This document shows positions 1 to 10,659 of a DNA stretch of 64,000 bases, one piece after another. Source of the DNA: Gari tellinella. Its lineage: Eukaryota > Mollusca > Bivalvia > Cardiida > Psammobiidae. The translations under genes and the position numbers were made by a program. The notes beneath the pieces were generated by a model that had not been told where the DNA came from, ran no database searches, and saw only the letters and a list, made by a program, of their open reading frames with translations. How positions within the stretch are numbered: the first letter of the stretch is position 1; every line of letters starts with the position of its first letter. The stretch is taken from the NCBI GenBank assembly GCA_922989275.2, contig OV277858.1:7254001-7318000 (forward strand), read 5' to 3'.

Positions 1-1560
1 AGACCCTCTGATCTGGGTCAACACAGTTTTCATAGGCTGAAATAAACTTGAGTAAAAATCTCCAACAGGATATGTTTCTGTTCAAATTTCAGCCTGCTTC
101 AACCTTTACTTCAATTATCCATGTGTATCATTTACCTCTATATTAACCCTTTACTCAACAGTGTTTTCATTATTAAATACAGATGGTTGCTTATAGCAGG
201 TTGAAAGAGCATTAACCTTTACTTTTAGTCTGTTTTAAGCGACCATCTGCAAATATACGAGAAATGAATTTTTAAGGTGCATAATTAATCATTTATAACT
301 GCACGAAGATAAACTATTTTCCTGAGTGGAGGAATAACTAAAATTTATTAAATGAGTATTCTATGGAGTGAAGTATTAAAGTGTTAAAATTTATACACAT
401 TTTAGGTATTAAATTAATTTATACATCTTTAATTTATTCTTCCACTGATAGATAAAATGTTTCCACTTTATACAGTCATAAATGTGTATTCTATATCATA
501 GCAGATGGTAGCTCAGAGCAGATTGATAGTAAAACCGCAGCTCCTAAATGATAATAATTTTATTCTATACGAATGCTTTAAGCAACCAACTGTCTTCAGT
601 TCAATTTTTGCAAGTGAAGGGCAATATCTACAACGGAGTTGGGGACGAGAACTCTTAGAAAATGAACAGCCTGATGGGAAATCATGGGAAATGTTTCCAT
701 CCAAATTTCCTGTAACACTGGTATGCACCCTAAGAAAATATTTCTACATCCTAGCAGTTGGTACATGTAGCTTTGAAGTAGGCTGAAAGTAAGGAAGAAT
801 GCTCCTTAAGTTGCATTCTAATTTACTTTCAACCTATTGCAAGTGGTCACCTGCTTTAAAACTAGAAACATACTATGAGTAAAAATAATATATGAAAAAT
901 CTATATAGATGGCTTTCTGCATCATTATTATTTTGTTCCTGCATTAAACTTGTCTTAAGAGGTATCTTTGCTTTGGAAATGAGTGATTGCTTACTACATG
1001 GCTGACTGTTTTCAGAAACTACAAATCACATAAAACAGCCTTTTCCTTTTAATCCTTTACCCCATAGACAGGTGAACACTTAAAGCAGGTCGATTTGTTT
1101 CTTTTGATACATCCTCATGACCGTATAAAATGGAACTATTTTGTTCAGAGGAGGAATACATTTAATGTGTATAAATGCATATCTATGGAGTAAATGGTAA
1201 GAAAAAATTAGGATCCCTAGGGGGAAATTGTTTTGAAATCACAGTATCTCGAACTTGCAAAAGTCGAAAGTACTTATTTTCCACCAATGAAATTACTTAC
1301 TTTGAAATATCTTTAAAGGTCAAAACATATCCGTCTTTCAAAATTCAAACTTTAGGCACCTTTGAACTTCGGATTTGTTCCAGTAAGTGAGATTAAGATT
1401 TCAAAGTTTGACTAGTATTGCTTTTAATGCGTAACACGTTATCCTGTTTCTAATATTGAAGATAGGAAAATATAGGTGACCACTAAAAGCACTTTTAAAG
1501 TAAAGCAATATGCACATTATGGCGCATTGTTATCGACTTTTGGCCTGCTTTAAGCTAACA
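1..1560. repeat. Cluster of a dispersed palindromic repeat family (GCTTAAAGCAGG type)
   Basis: Short units recur near 183, 503, 755, 1070 and 1540, each resembling GATGGTAGCTTAAAGCAGG followed by TGAAAGTAAAGCAGAATG. Several are followed after 40-100 bases by the inverted form (for example near 230-250 and 815-860). Between units lies a shared AT-rich stretch with phrases such as GAGGAGGAATA, CTATGGAGT and CCACTTTATACAGTCATAA. The same arrangement returns at 2,775, 35,800, 46,140-46,230, 46,390 and 49,190-49,320, so this is a dispersed non-coding repeat. Small reading frames here cross repeat units and are not credible genes. Confidence 0.6.
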
Positions 1561-1608
1561 TCTGTTAAATATATAACTGTTTTTATTGAAACAAGTTGAT
1601 GACTGTAT

Positions 1609-2201
1609 AAAGGACAAGGTTCACGAAGCTTCCGATTTGGCCCTGTAAAAATATTTTTTTCAAAAAAGATTTTTATCTTTTTTTTCTGTTTATTTATCAA
1701 TATCAGATACTAATACTCCATAATATACACACACACACTACCCAAAGACAAGTTTAGACAAGTTTATAGTTTCTTTTAAATGAATCAAGAGGCCACAAAA
1801 GCCAAAAAGGCATTTTTTTGGTAAAATTCTCGGTATAAATCCTAAAAAACTATGAAGGCACACATGCGACACTTCAAAATTTTGATATGTTACTTCAACT
1901 TAAATATTTATTGTGTACTTAAAATATCTTTGTGTCGCATAAGTGCCTTCATTGTTTATTTATATGATTTATACCCGAAAATATACCAAAATTCTGCTCT
2001 TTTGGCATTTTTTGGACTTCATGGTCCATTTTCAAGAAACTATAAAGTTGTCAAAACTTGAATTTGAGTTGAGCTTTATGTATACTATGAAGTATTATTA
2101 TCTGAAGTTGACAAATAAAGAGAAAATATAGCTAAAACATAAATTGAGAAACTAGAGATTTTTACAGGGCCAAAATGGTGTCTTCGTGAACCTTGTCCTT
2201 T
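1609..2201. mobile_element. 593-bp fold-back (full-length palindromic) MITE-like element
   Basis: The ends are inverted copies: AAAGGACAAGGTTCACGAAG on the left and its reverse complement on the right. The pairing continues inward through TTTGGCCCTGTAAAAAT and most of the 280-bp arms, including inverted copies of TATAGTTTCTT, GGTATAAATC and GAAGGCAC. The arms have drifted, so the element is old. No transposase is present. A target duplication is not clear. Superfamily is unknown. Confidence 0.75.
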
Positions 2202-2209
2202 GGATATTT

Positions 2210-2939
2210 TACCATGGATGAATAATTAACAGGCATAACAATATGTATCTATGGAGCAACGGATTAAAAGTGACTGGCAGTAAACAGTTAATATTGAAGA
2301 CACATATTCATTATTGTTCCTTTTATTAAGAGCACTCTCTGTTTCTCTCATTAAGGCCATCAATGTTATTTTATTTGGCTGTTGAATTTCTTGGTGAATG
2401 AATTGATAATCATTGGATCTAGATTTGCCCCATCAGAAAATTCTCCTTAGATCACTCAAAACATCTACATGGCAGAATGATCACTCTGAAAAGACGCACT
2501 ATACACAACTCAAACATACTGAAACTTTACTCAAGGTCTACACTGTGATTCAAAACAACATAATTTGTGAACTTCGATCGGAGTGTACAGGTAACAGGTA
2601 CATATAGCTAAACTATTGATAAAAAAGCACTTGTTCAGGAAAAAAATAGTTTACTTCAGTAAGTTAACCCATTACCCAATCAATATTCCTTTTAACACCT
2701 TTAATTTAGTCTTTCACTGAAAAATTCATATTCATATTATTATAAATACGTAGCAAAAGAAAAATTTATATATTCCAGCAGATGATAGCTTAAAGCAGAC
2801 TGAAAGTAAAGCAGTATGTGCATTTTAGCATATATTACTGATTCTGTCTTAAAAACTAAAAAAACAGACGAGCTATGAGGTAATATGTTAAATAAAGGTT
2901 GATGAAAATACCCCTCCCAACAAGATACCAAACTTTAAT
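2210..2939. other. AT-rich non-coding stretch with one palindromic-family unit
   Basis: No supportable gene. A GCTTAAAGCAGACTGAAAG unit of the family seen at 1-1,560 lies near 2,790. Short frames on both strands lack recognizable domains or splice structure. Confidence 0.4.
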
Positions 2940-3071
2940 CAGAGTTCAAGATAAAGGGGGGTTATTTCAAAAACTAAAATATTAGTGCCATCATATGATT
3001 TAGTGCTTACAGAAATACGAGTCAGAAAATGTTTATTTTTCTTAATTAACTCCCTCTCATCTGGAGCCCTG
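2940..3071 (+). mobile_element. MITE of the CAGGGCTCC family (copy 1, diverged)
   Basis: Starts CAGAGTTCAAGATAAAGGGG and ends CTCATCTGGAGCCCTG, imperfect terminal inverted repeats shared with copies at 7,415, 8,842, 9,419 and 17,718. The centre is AT-rich and non-coding. No clear target duplication is visible for this copy. Confidence 0.6.
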
Positions 3072-3354
3072 TTCAATATTTCTAAACTGCTAAAAGTGGC
3101 AACTTCAAACAACGATACAAGTTATTACAACAGGTAGATTTCTAGATAATATTGAAATTGAATAACTCCTAGTCTACTGCATTTTTTCTCGATGAAGGGG
3201 TGGTGTCCAAATACACGCCTATGAATAATGTTTAATACTATCACAATGTTAGTAGAAGCGTGATATGTGCAGCTTTTAACTTGATCAAATTTATATTAGA
3301 ATCTTGGGTAAAGGATCTATTGTAAGGTAACATATGCAACAGTGTTCACGTTAC

Positions 3355-3410
3355 CTCCACGGCAATGTCTATATACATCTTCTGGTGAAGCTTCGTGCTG
3401 TATTTCTGTC
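3355..3410 (-). CDS. Candidate internal coding exon of an unidentified host gene (minus strand)
   Basis: On the minus strand a short open stretch encoding QKYSTKLHQKMYIDIAVE runs into GTAACGTG, an acceptable splice donor (intron begins at base 3,354). A possible acceptor, TTTGTCAG, precedes it near 3,411. Its phase is compatible with the exon candidate at 4,148-4,251, which ends two bases into a codon. The stretch could instead start at an in-frame ATG at 3,436-3,438 as a 28-codon first exon. The polypyrimidine tract is weak and no family is recognized. Any continuing exons would lie below 3,354, but none was identified. Confidence 0.3.
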
Positions 3411-3459
3411 TGACAAAGTCAGTTTCATTATTTTTCATTATTTCGAACCATCAGAGTTG

Positions 3460-4139
3460 AACCTTGTCCGCCATTTTGGACATCTTGATAAAGTTTAGGG
3501 ATCAGTCATTTTTCAGACTACCATCCAGCGTTGAATTGAACTACCGGTTCCCGTCTTAAAACATTATTGATTTTCAATTCTTATTGTTAACTTGTATTTA
3601 TACAACATCGAACATGACATGGATTAATTTCTCTTCTTCTTATTGTTTTCAAATTTATCAATTAGAATAGTGAAATTCTTAAATTAATAATAAACAGAAA
3701 ACAGTCATAACATAGATACTGAATTGATAATTTTAGAACAAAAAAGGGGATAAAAATATAATCAAAATCTCAAATTGTAATTGAAATGTTACAATAAGAA
3801 TTAGAAAAAGTAAATGAGAAAAGCAAGCTTGGAACAATAATAATAAAAATTAGAAAATCAAATAGAAAGTTTAAAATAATGATAAGAATAAGAAAATCAA
3901 AACAGAAAGTTGAAAATCATAATATGAATTAGAAAATGAAATTAGCAAAATTGGAAATAAAAGGCGGATATACCCCTCTATACTCGTGAAATCCCTATTT
4001 TTTCAGTGAATTTACATATTACCTGATTATACGTTTTCCCCGTACATATATATCAATTGTATCCAGCATACCACCGAAATAATTATGTGTACGCTGCGTT
4101 AGTTTTAATGCAGATATATCAATAATGTACAAAACAGGA
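3460..4139. other. AT-rich intergenic or intronic DNA
   Basis: Contains A-rich stretches with repeated AGAAAATCAAA and AATAAGAATTAGAAAA phrases (about 3,660-3,960). No coding signal. If the two exon candidates on either side belong together this is their intron. Confidence 0.35.
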
Positions 4140-4147
4140 TTACTTAC

Positions 4148-4251
4148 CGGTCTGTGTCAGATAATCTGTCTATTAAATACGGTAACATAAGCCCAGCAAC
4201 AAACAATATATACAGCGTAACTTCCTTATAGTTCATCCTGGCGATTTCCAT
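4148..4251 (-). CDS. Candidate first coding exon with an N-terminal membrane segment (minus strand)
   Basis: The minus strand reads MEIARMNYKEVTLYILFV followed by AGLMLPYLIDRLSDTDR and then meets GTAAGTAA, a consensus splice donor (plus-strand TTACTTAC, 4,140-4,147). Residues 10-25 are hydrophobic, as in a signal anchor or signal peptide. The frame is open upstream to another ATG at 4,339-4,341, but the inner ATG places the hydrophobic run nearer the N-terminus. About 400-500 bases upstream on the minus strand is DNA rich in TGACGTAA- and CACGTG-like boxes. Family unknown; this is an exon prediction from composition and splice signal only. Confidence 0.4.
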
Positions 4252-4619
4252 ACAATATGATTCAGTCAACCTATACAGAGAGAGGGTGGTTGCAGCAAAG
4301 ACCTCAGATAGTATACTGTCGTCTGTACTAAGATAAATCAAATATGTTTAAGGTCAAATAACATAATGTACTAAGAGACAGCTGACACCATCAACAAAAC
4401 TAGGTTTTTGAAAAACCTACTGACTGAGTTCAAATATATATTATTCTGCTGAAGTATTGGTAAGGTTGCGATCACATAGTCATTGATGCCCGAAGAGTAC
4501 AATATACGCATATGCTGATGAACTGTACATAAATCTACATACTCATATTTTGTTAACTGCTTAACCTTAATCGCCCTTTGCAACCGATATTAACAATATA
4601 CAGTTTTACTATATGCATT

Positions 4620-4790
4620 CGTATGATATCGACCGTTTCCACGTGTATCTGCACAGTAGAATACAAGAGTCGGTATCAGCCACCTTGTACCAGCCACTTT
4701 GTATTTTACTCTTACGTCGCTTTCGAATAGCGTGACGTAATTTACGTACATGTACACGTGCCGCTACAAATGTTCTTGTTCTGCTTCAAA
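4620..4790 (-). promoter_or_regulatory. Possible promoter-like region upstream of the candidate minus-strand exon
   Basis: Contains CACGTG (E-box-like), TGACGTAA (CRE-like) and several TACGT cores within 170 bases, lying upstream of the exon candidate at 4,148-4,251. No TATA box was located. Support is motif density alone. Confidence 0.2.
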
Positions 4791-5289
4791 AAACTAATAC
4801 AGTTTGGATATAAAATGATTTAAACAGCTTTTAAGTTATTTCTGGTATTTATTTAAGGCATATAATAAACACATCTCCAGTTGGTAGTGCGCTAAAGAGT
4901 GTTGCATTTAGTTATGAACGTGTTTTTGGGGAACAACTGATCAGACTCGCGTCAAGGCACTCGTTAGATCGGCTATTTCCGCCCAAAACGTCTCAAGCTA
5001 AATACATCACTCTGCATCGCACGGTCAACTGGTAATATGTATATATTTCCTAAGATAACATTACGCTTTTAAAGTCATTATCGCAATATATGAAACACAC
5101 ACACACACACACATACTTGTTTGTTGTTAGAAGTCATTACACATAATATCTACCCTGAAAGTCACTTGACCCTCGAGTACAATGTTTACATATTTGGAAT
5201 AAACAATGTCATATTTATCACACTTTTGGTTGTTTTTCTTAAACTATTAATTAAAGGAGCCACAATGAAGAAGCTGGGCAGTTTGTTGC

Positions 5290-5455
5290 ACATCACGATT
5301 TGGATTATTGTAATAATGATGATTATCTGATTTATGATGATTATACTTATGCTGCTCATACTCATGATGATGATAGTCCTATTATTGTTGATCCAAATCA
5401 GGTCCGTAGTGATGGAGTCCGTGTTGCTGCTGATGGTGGAAACGATGTTAATTAC
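5290..5455. repeat. Degenerate GAT/GTT-type trinucleotide-like repeat, left part
   Basis: Long run of imperfect ATGATGATT-like and GTTGCTGCTGATGG phrases. The same composition resumes at 5,985-6,410 after a 522-bp repeat, implying the repeat was interrupted by that insertion. Apparent reading frames rich in Asp or Ile/Val are by-products of the repeat. Confidence 0.55.
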
Positions 5456-5977
5456 ATAGAGGATAACTGTTCTTTTCAGTGTAAGATCGAAATTTAATCC
5501 ATTGAGTGAACATCAGACGTTATATTTTCACGAGTGGCGAAGCCACGAGTGAAAATATAACAGTCTGATGTTCACGAAATGGATTAAATTCGATCTTACA
5601 CTGAAAAAACACAGTTATTCTATTTATTTATGCTTTTAAGCCACTTTTTAAACGAAATTGTTTAAAAATTGAAAGCGAACGTACATTATTTATCCCGTGT
5701 TGAGCCCCACGTTTTATGTCGAACACATGCGCGTGACAGTTGGCGGTATAATGACGTCACTAGTTGCTCCCGAGTTTGGATTCGTGCTCTTCCGGTAAGT
5801 AGTTCGCGACAAATCGGACTGCCGGAATTTAACGATAAGACACGATTGACTACGATTCTTGGGGAGCCCTACGGGGAAAATTCATAATAAAAAGCGATTG
5901 GTGATAATCCACTGCAGTGGATTACCAAGTGATCATCCACTGTTATTTCGTGGTAATCCACCGAAAAGCATAAATAA
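5456..5977 (+). mobile_element. 522-bp fold-back repeat, copy A
   Basis: Begins with a 90-bp hairpin (5,497-5,586) whose arms contain CATTGAGTGAACATCAGACG and its complement around ACGAGTGGCGAAGCCACGAG. An inner segment follows, flanked by inverted ATTTATTTATGCTTTT (near 5,623 and 5,963-5,977). A nearly identical copy lies in opposite orientation at 19,474-19,996. Both copies share a 72-codon frame, which is explained by copy identity and not by selection. The 3' part has palindromes around CCACTGCAGTGG. Non-autonomous; superfamily unknown. Confidence 0.75.
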
Positions 5978-5984
5978 ATCGGCA

Positions 5985-6402
5985 TCATTACCAACTACAT
6001 CAGCAGCAACATCACAGTATTAACCATGTTGATAATGATAATGATTTTATTGTTGTATATGATGATAATGCTTTTCAAGGCGAAGTTGGTGATGTCGATT
6101 GTGATGATGTAGATGATGATGCTAACAATCATGATCATCGTTGTCGTGTTCGTCACCATCGACCACAAGAGGGACAGCTATTTCATCCTGGTGGTGTTGC
6201 TGGGACAGATTGTTATTATAATGGTCATGTTGCTGCTAGTAATTATAGTTATGATGATGCTGATTATGACAACCATCATCGTCGTCATCAGCGCCCAAGA
6301 CAGCTACATCGCATGCTGGTAATAGGCATGGTAATAGTGATGATAATCCTATCGTTGTTAATGCTGAAAATGGTGTTCGTGCTCATGTCGGTTACGTTGC
6401 TG
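5985..6402. repeat. Degenerate GAT/GTT-type repeat, right part
   Basis: Continuation of the low-complexity ATGATGAT / GTTGTTGCTG array seen at 5,290-5,455. Frames across it give hydrophobic runs of Met, Ile and Val and are artefacts of composition. Confidence 0.55.
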
Positions 6403-6709
6403 CTGATGATGAGATTTAACAAGTGTAAATCCACTGTAGATGCATTGTTTATTTTACATACTATTGTGCAAAGGTATTTGAATGAAAATAAACTACTTTA
6501 TTGTGCGTTCGTTGACTCTAAAAAAGCTTTCGACAGTGTGTACAGAAATGGGTGTGGCTAAAACTACGCCAAAAAGGTATTAACGGGAAAGTATTGAGGG
6601 TTATAAAAGACATGTACAATAAAGTAAAAGCATGCGTAAGGGCGTGTAACGACTATACACAGTTTTTCGAATATGCCGTTGAGTTACGACAAGGGGAGAT
6701 CAATTCCCA
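6403..6709 (+). pseudogene. Decayed non-LTR retrotransposon reverse transcriptase, N-terminal RT blocks
   Basis: Two frames joined by a frameshift near 6,550 carry conserved LINE RT blocks: KSTVDALFILHTIVQRYL, then LYCAFVDSKKAFDSVYRNG (block with the first catalytic Asp), then WLKLRQKGINGKVLRVIKD, MYNKVKACVR and VELRQGE. These match the order of RT domains 2-4 of non-LTR elements. The frame ends abruptly at about 6,709 in a TTTCAGTTTCAG repeat, before the FADD block. A FAFD block in the same orientation occurs at 9,610 onward, possibly the rest of the same element. Clade not assigned with confidence. Confidence 0.75.
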
Positions 6710-6719
6710 GTTTCAGTTT

Positions 6720-7414
6720 CAGTTTTATTTATTTCAATCTCAGTTTGTAACATACAAAAACATGAGAACAGTCCAATACATACTAATTCACAATTTGTCA
6801 AGGAAACACGTTTATAAATATTCGGTGAATCTATTATGAATATAGGAATATTATTAACAATTGAGTGTAGTATGAATTATATTAAACCACGGAATTATGC
6901 ACATACCAAGTGTATACTTTCGTGATTAAACATACCAATACTCATTTATACTTTTTGAAAGTTAATATTGTAATGATTGTTATTATGCCGAAGACCGTAA
7001 TATTTCGAATTTGTCGCCGGTATCTGGCGAGTCGAGTAAATATTTTATACCTATTCCAATTCTATTAATAGATCATCGTTCTATTTACATGTACACATTT
7101 GTTAACACACGTGCTAAACAGTAAACATGGATTACAAATTAACAATTATTCAGTGTTGTGGCTAACTACAGTTATCCTGTTTACATGTGTATTGAGTGAA
7201 TTCTAAATGGAACACTGTTTGTTGTGTAACTGTAAAGGATTAATGCTTTCTAAGGTAAGAAGGCATGCTTTTTTTGTTTATTTTATGCACGAATAATTTA
7301 CTGTACCCTTGTCCAATATCGCTTTTCATTGGATCCTAGCTCATTAGTCCAAATGTACAGTAGATCTGTGTTCCCTGGTTGGAGTGACACATTGATTTTG
7401 GAGTTGAACTGTAT
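6720..7414. other. AT-rich spacer without recognizable gene
   Basis: No coding or structural signal was found beyond a short TTTCAGTTTCAGTTT run at its left edge. It separates two parts of what may be one LINE. Confidence 0.35.
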
Positions 7415-7607
7415 CAGGGCTCCAGATAAGAGGGAGTAAACTGCACAAATCCAACATTTTCTCAGTTATTTTAAAATCAAACCCTATGATGTTACTACTC
7501 ATTAGAATCGCCCCTTTGAGATTATTCTAATGAGTATTGACACCATAGTGTTTAGTTCAGAAATAAAGATTTTAGTTTTTGAAATACCTCCCTTATCTCG
7601 AGTCCTG
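7415..7607 (+). mobile_element. MITE of the CAGGGCTCC family (copy 2)
   Basis: Termini are CAGGGCTCCAGATAAGAGGG and, on the right, CCCTTATCTCGAGTCCTG. The flanks show TGTAT immediately on both sides (7,410-7,414 and 7,608-7,612), a possible 5-bp target duplication. The centre holds a hairpin built on CTCATTAGAATCG / ATTCTAATGAG. Non-coding. Confidence 0.75.
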
Positions 7608-7614
7608 TGTATTA

Positions 7615-8150
7615 TTTATTAAATGTGTTGATTAAATGACATACTGACTTACTGACTTGAGTTGATGCAACATTGAATAAAAAGCTAATCTATATTTGAA
7701 GACTTGATAGTGTTAATATTGTTATCGTAACAGATATATCTAGATCTATACAACCTCACATTTACATTTCTAACTATTTCATTCTGTCACTCACCCTTTT
7801 CCAGTCTCACTTTTCTTTCTCTCTTTCTATCTCACTGTTGTTTATCTGTTTGTGCAGTGTTCTCCCATGTTTCTTTCAGTCATTCACTATAAATTGATTT
7901 AATACAGTCTCTCTTATAATTGGTATCTTTACATTGAATTTTGGATAAATATTAAAGACATTTGACAATATTTAGAGAAATTTAGAGAAATATGGGTTGA
8001 GGGTACTGTATTATTCTCTCTCAGTTTTACTGACAGTATGGTTACCTTTGGGTATTAAATTCAGAATGGTTTTGTACCTGTTCAGGTATAGAGAGGTTGG
8101 TCGTCTGGTCAGACTCTGGACCAGTCTAATTGTCACTTAGAGAGAGAATA
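7615..8150. other. AT-rich non-coding stretch
   Basis: Pyrimidine-rich segment near 7,790-7,860 and AT-rich DNA with no supportable gene or defined repeat boundary. Confidence 0.3.
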
Positions 8151-8159
8151 TAATACCCC

Positions 8160-8335
8160 ACTGCAATATATATATATACAAATGTATACATACATATATG
8201 CAAACATATACACCTATCTGTATTCATACCATACATATATGCAACATGCACATTTCTAAAACTATACCAACTTATATACATTACCTACATACATATATAC
8301 AATATATATACATATACAGTATACACCCATGTATC
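8160..8335. repeat. Degenerate TA/CATA microsatellite
   Basis: Alternating TATA, CATA and ACATATATGCA phrases. The 73-codon frame that crosses it is composition-driven. Confidence 0.6.
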
Positions 8336-8841
8336 AGTGTGTCCCTTCCTCCTGAAAGTGAGTTTCTACGAAAACAAAATGAAACATCACTTTTTAGGTG
8401 GGGACATGATTGTTACTAGTATCTATTTGTTATCAGACCATAAGAAAAATTAAAAGATAGCTTAGCGCAATCCAGATGCACGATAAAAGCCCAACCGAAA
8501 GTCAGAATGCAATGCACTCCCGATATATGCCTTCATCTTGCCCTGGATGTGGGCTTCTATTAGCAATTAGTTTTTAATAACACACTTTTAAGCCTGCTGT
8601 ACTGATGCAGTTAGAACTATTTTAATGCTTCGAGAGTATGATAGCAGATGAGAGGAAAGCCAAACACTCCCACATATACTCCTATGTCCCAATTATACAT
8701 TTATATATAAGAGAAATAAGTATTGTAAGTTGAGTTGACACTGGTAGTAATATACATAGATAATTTCCTTAAAAAAACAAAGCAGAGGGCTCTCACACAA
8801 GCTCACTGGTTCACTTTAGTATGACTCTTTATACAGACTTG

Positions 8842-9034
8842 CAGGGTTCCAGATAAGAGGCAGTATTTTCAACAAATCCCACATTTTCTCACTCTTTTTA
8901 GCCCCAAATCCTATGATGTTACCACCCATTAGAATCGCCTCGAAGAGACGATTCTAATGAGTAGTGACTCCGTAGGGTTTAATTCAGTTATAAAGATTTT
9001 AGATTTTGAAAAACTGCCCCTATCTTGTGCTCTG
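8842..9034 (+). mobile_element. MITE of the CAGGGCTCC family (copy 3)
   Basis: Starts CAGGGTTCCAGATAAGAGGC and ends CTATCTTGTGCTCTG. GACTTG lies directly on both sides (8,836-8,841 and 9,035-9,040), a plausible target duplication. Internal hairpin: ATTAGAATCGCCTC with ATTCTAATGAG. Confidence 0.75.
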
Positions 9035-9418
9035 GACTTGTGATTATTGCAAGTAATACATTGTACAAAATCCGATGACTCCTGTGGGTGCTGATGCCTT
9101 TTGCGTCAAACTGTTAAAAATGTGCTGAGAGTAAAGAAGAGAGTTTGCAAGCAGCATGTAAACTCCCCAGTTTACTCTCGTTATATATACATGTCCCTTT
9201 TATAGGGATTGATTATTAAAAGGTAATTATACAGATACTGGAAATGCAGTTGGCATATTTATGTTTAAAGCGTGCTGAGAATAAAGAAGAAAGGTCGCAC
9301 ATGAACTTTCTAGTTTACTCTGGTAGTAATATACATAGTTAATACATCAAAAAACAAAGCAGAGGGCTCTCACACAAGCTCCCTGGTTCACTTTAGTATG
9401 ACTCTTTATACAGACTTG

Positions 9419-9606
9419 CAGGGCTCCAGACAAGAGGCAGCTTTCCCAACAAATCCCACATGTTCTCACTATTTATAGCCCCAAATCCTATGATGTTCCT
9501 ACTCATTAGAATCGTCTCGAAGAGACTATTCTAATGAGTAGTGACACCATAGGGTTTAATTCAGTAATAAAGATTTTAGATTTTAGATTTTGAAAAGCTA
9601 CCCTTT
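9419..9606 (+). mobile_element. MITE of the CAGGGCTCC family (copy 4, 3' truncated)
   Basis: Same start as copy 3 (CAGGGCTCCAGACAAGAGGC) and the same hairpin core, but the right terminal repeat is lost where non-LTR RT sequence begins near 9,610. Confidence 0.7.
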
Positions 9607-9609
9607 TTA

Positions 9610-10650
9610 GCATTTTCTCTTTGATGTTATTGTATTGATACTTTTATTATTTGCATTTGACATGGTTATACTTTGTTACTCACCAGAACATTTGCAAAAC
9701 AGTCTTAATCTGTTCTATACACATTGTAATAAATGGAGTTTAGAAGTAAATACAGATAAAAAGATAGTAATAGTGTCTCGAAAAAGGGCTTTGTAGTCAC
9801 AAAATACCAGGGAACTGTCTTTAATCATACAGGAACATTTGCAGGAAACAGGAGCACTTGGTTGGTAATGCTTTGAAAGCTTTGCACGTGTTGCTGATTA
9901 AATGCAAGGAGTTTTATTTGAAAGCAAAACAAGTTGGTTCACTTTTTTATTCCTTTTTTGGATCGGTTCTAGGCTAAGCTTCGAAAATTTGGGTTACAGT
10001 AAATCGAAAGACATAGAAAGAATACATCTAAAATTCTGTAAAGCAATTTTAAATGTTATAACTAGTACTTGAAATGTTGGTATTTATGGAAAACTGGGAC
10101 GACACCACTTGTATATATCCTGTTATGTAGGAATATTGAAAAACTGGTTAAAACTTCTTAAAACAGATGATATTATTCTAAAAAATATGTAAAACTTGTC
10201 TTTTGAAGAATGTTCGGCTGGAAAAAAAAGTTGATTGACTATTATGTCAAAACGGATTCGCATTTGCATGGGAACAACACTATAAACGTTTCGAAAGAGA
10301 AAATTAGCATTTAATTTTTTAAACAACGTTTGCTATATAATTATTGTCAAAGTTGGTAGGCAACAATGGAAAAAGTGAATTGTACAGTTGTATAGTAACA
10401 TCAAAGAGATATTTGGTTATGAAGCCTACTTAGACAAATTGAGATTTGATTTAAGAAGTTATATTTGTAAAATCAGACTGTTTGCGCACTCGTTGCATAT
10501 AAAGACAGGTTGTTATGGGAATTCCAAGGGCGGAGAGATAATGTGTATATTGTGAAGGTACCGACATAGAGGATGAATGTCATTTTATAATTACATGCCC
10601 GTGCTTTTTAAAACTAAGACAGAAATAAATTAAACAATACTACTATGTTA
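9610..10650 (+). pseudogene. Decayed non-LTR retrotransposon ORF2, RT catalytic block to C-terminal zinc motif
   Basis: Reading across frameshifts and stops gives LINE landmarks in order. The catalytic block is ILLLFAFDMVILCYSPEHLQ, with FADD changed to FAFD, so a catalytic Asp is lost. It is followed by WSLEVNTDKKIVIVSRKR, then thumb-region similarity (DIERIHLKFCKAILN-like), and finally YLDKLRFDLRSYICKIRLFA with a terminal cysteine/histidine motif of the form CILC...DIEDECHFIITCPCF. The polarity and decay match the RT piece at 6,403-6,709. Between them lie MITEs and a tandem duplication, so both may be one interrupted copy. Clade not assigned. Confidence 0.7.
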
Positions 10651-10659
10651 GACCCGATA

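Larger units (their letters stand above)
8720..9606 (+). repeat. Imperfect tandem duplication of about 570 bp carrying MITE copies 3 and 4
   Basis: The segment around 8,740-8,842 (ACTGGTAGTAATATACATAG, AAAACAAAGCAGAGGGCTCT, CTTTATACAGACTTG) recurs at 9,309-9,418. Each copy is followed by a CAGGG-starting MITE (8,842 and 9,419). The shared flank shows the MITE was duplicated with its surroundings instead of inserting twice. Confidence 0.7.

Noticed and set aside
5669..5887. 72-codon frame present in two copies (also 19,564-19,782, minus strand)
   Set aside because: Its near-identity follows from the 522-bp repeat copies; no domain and no start context. Treated as part of the repeat.
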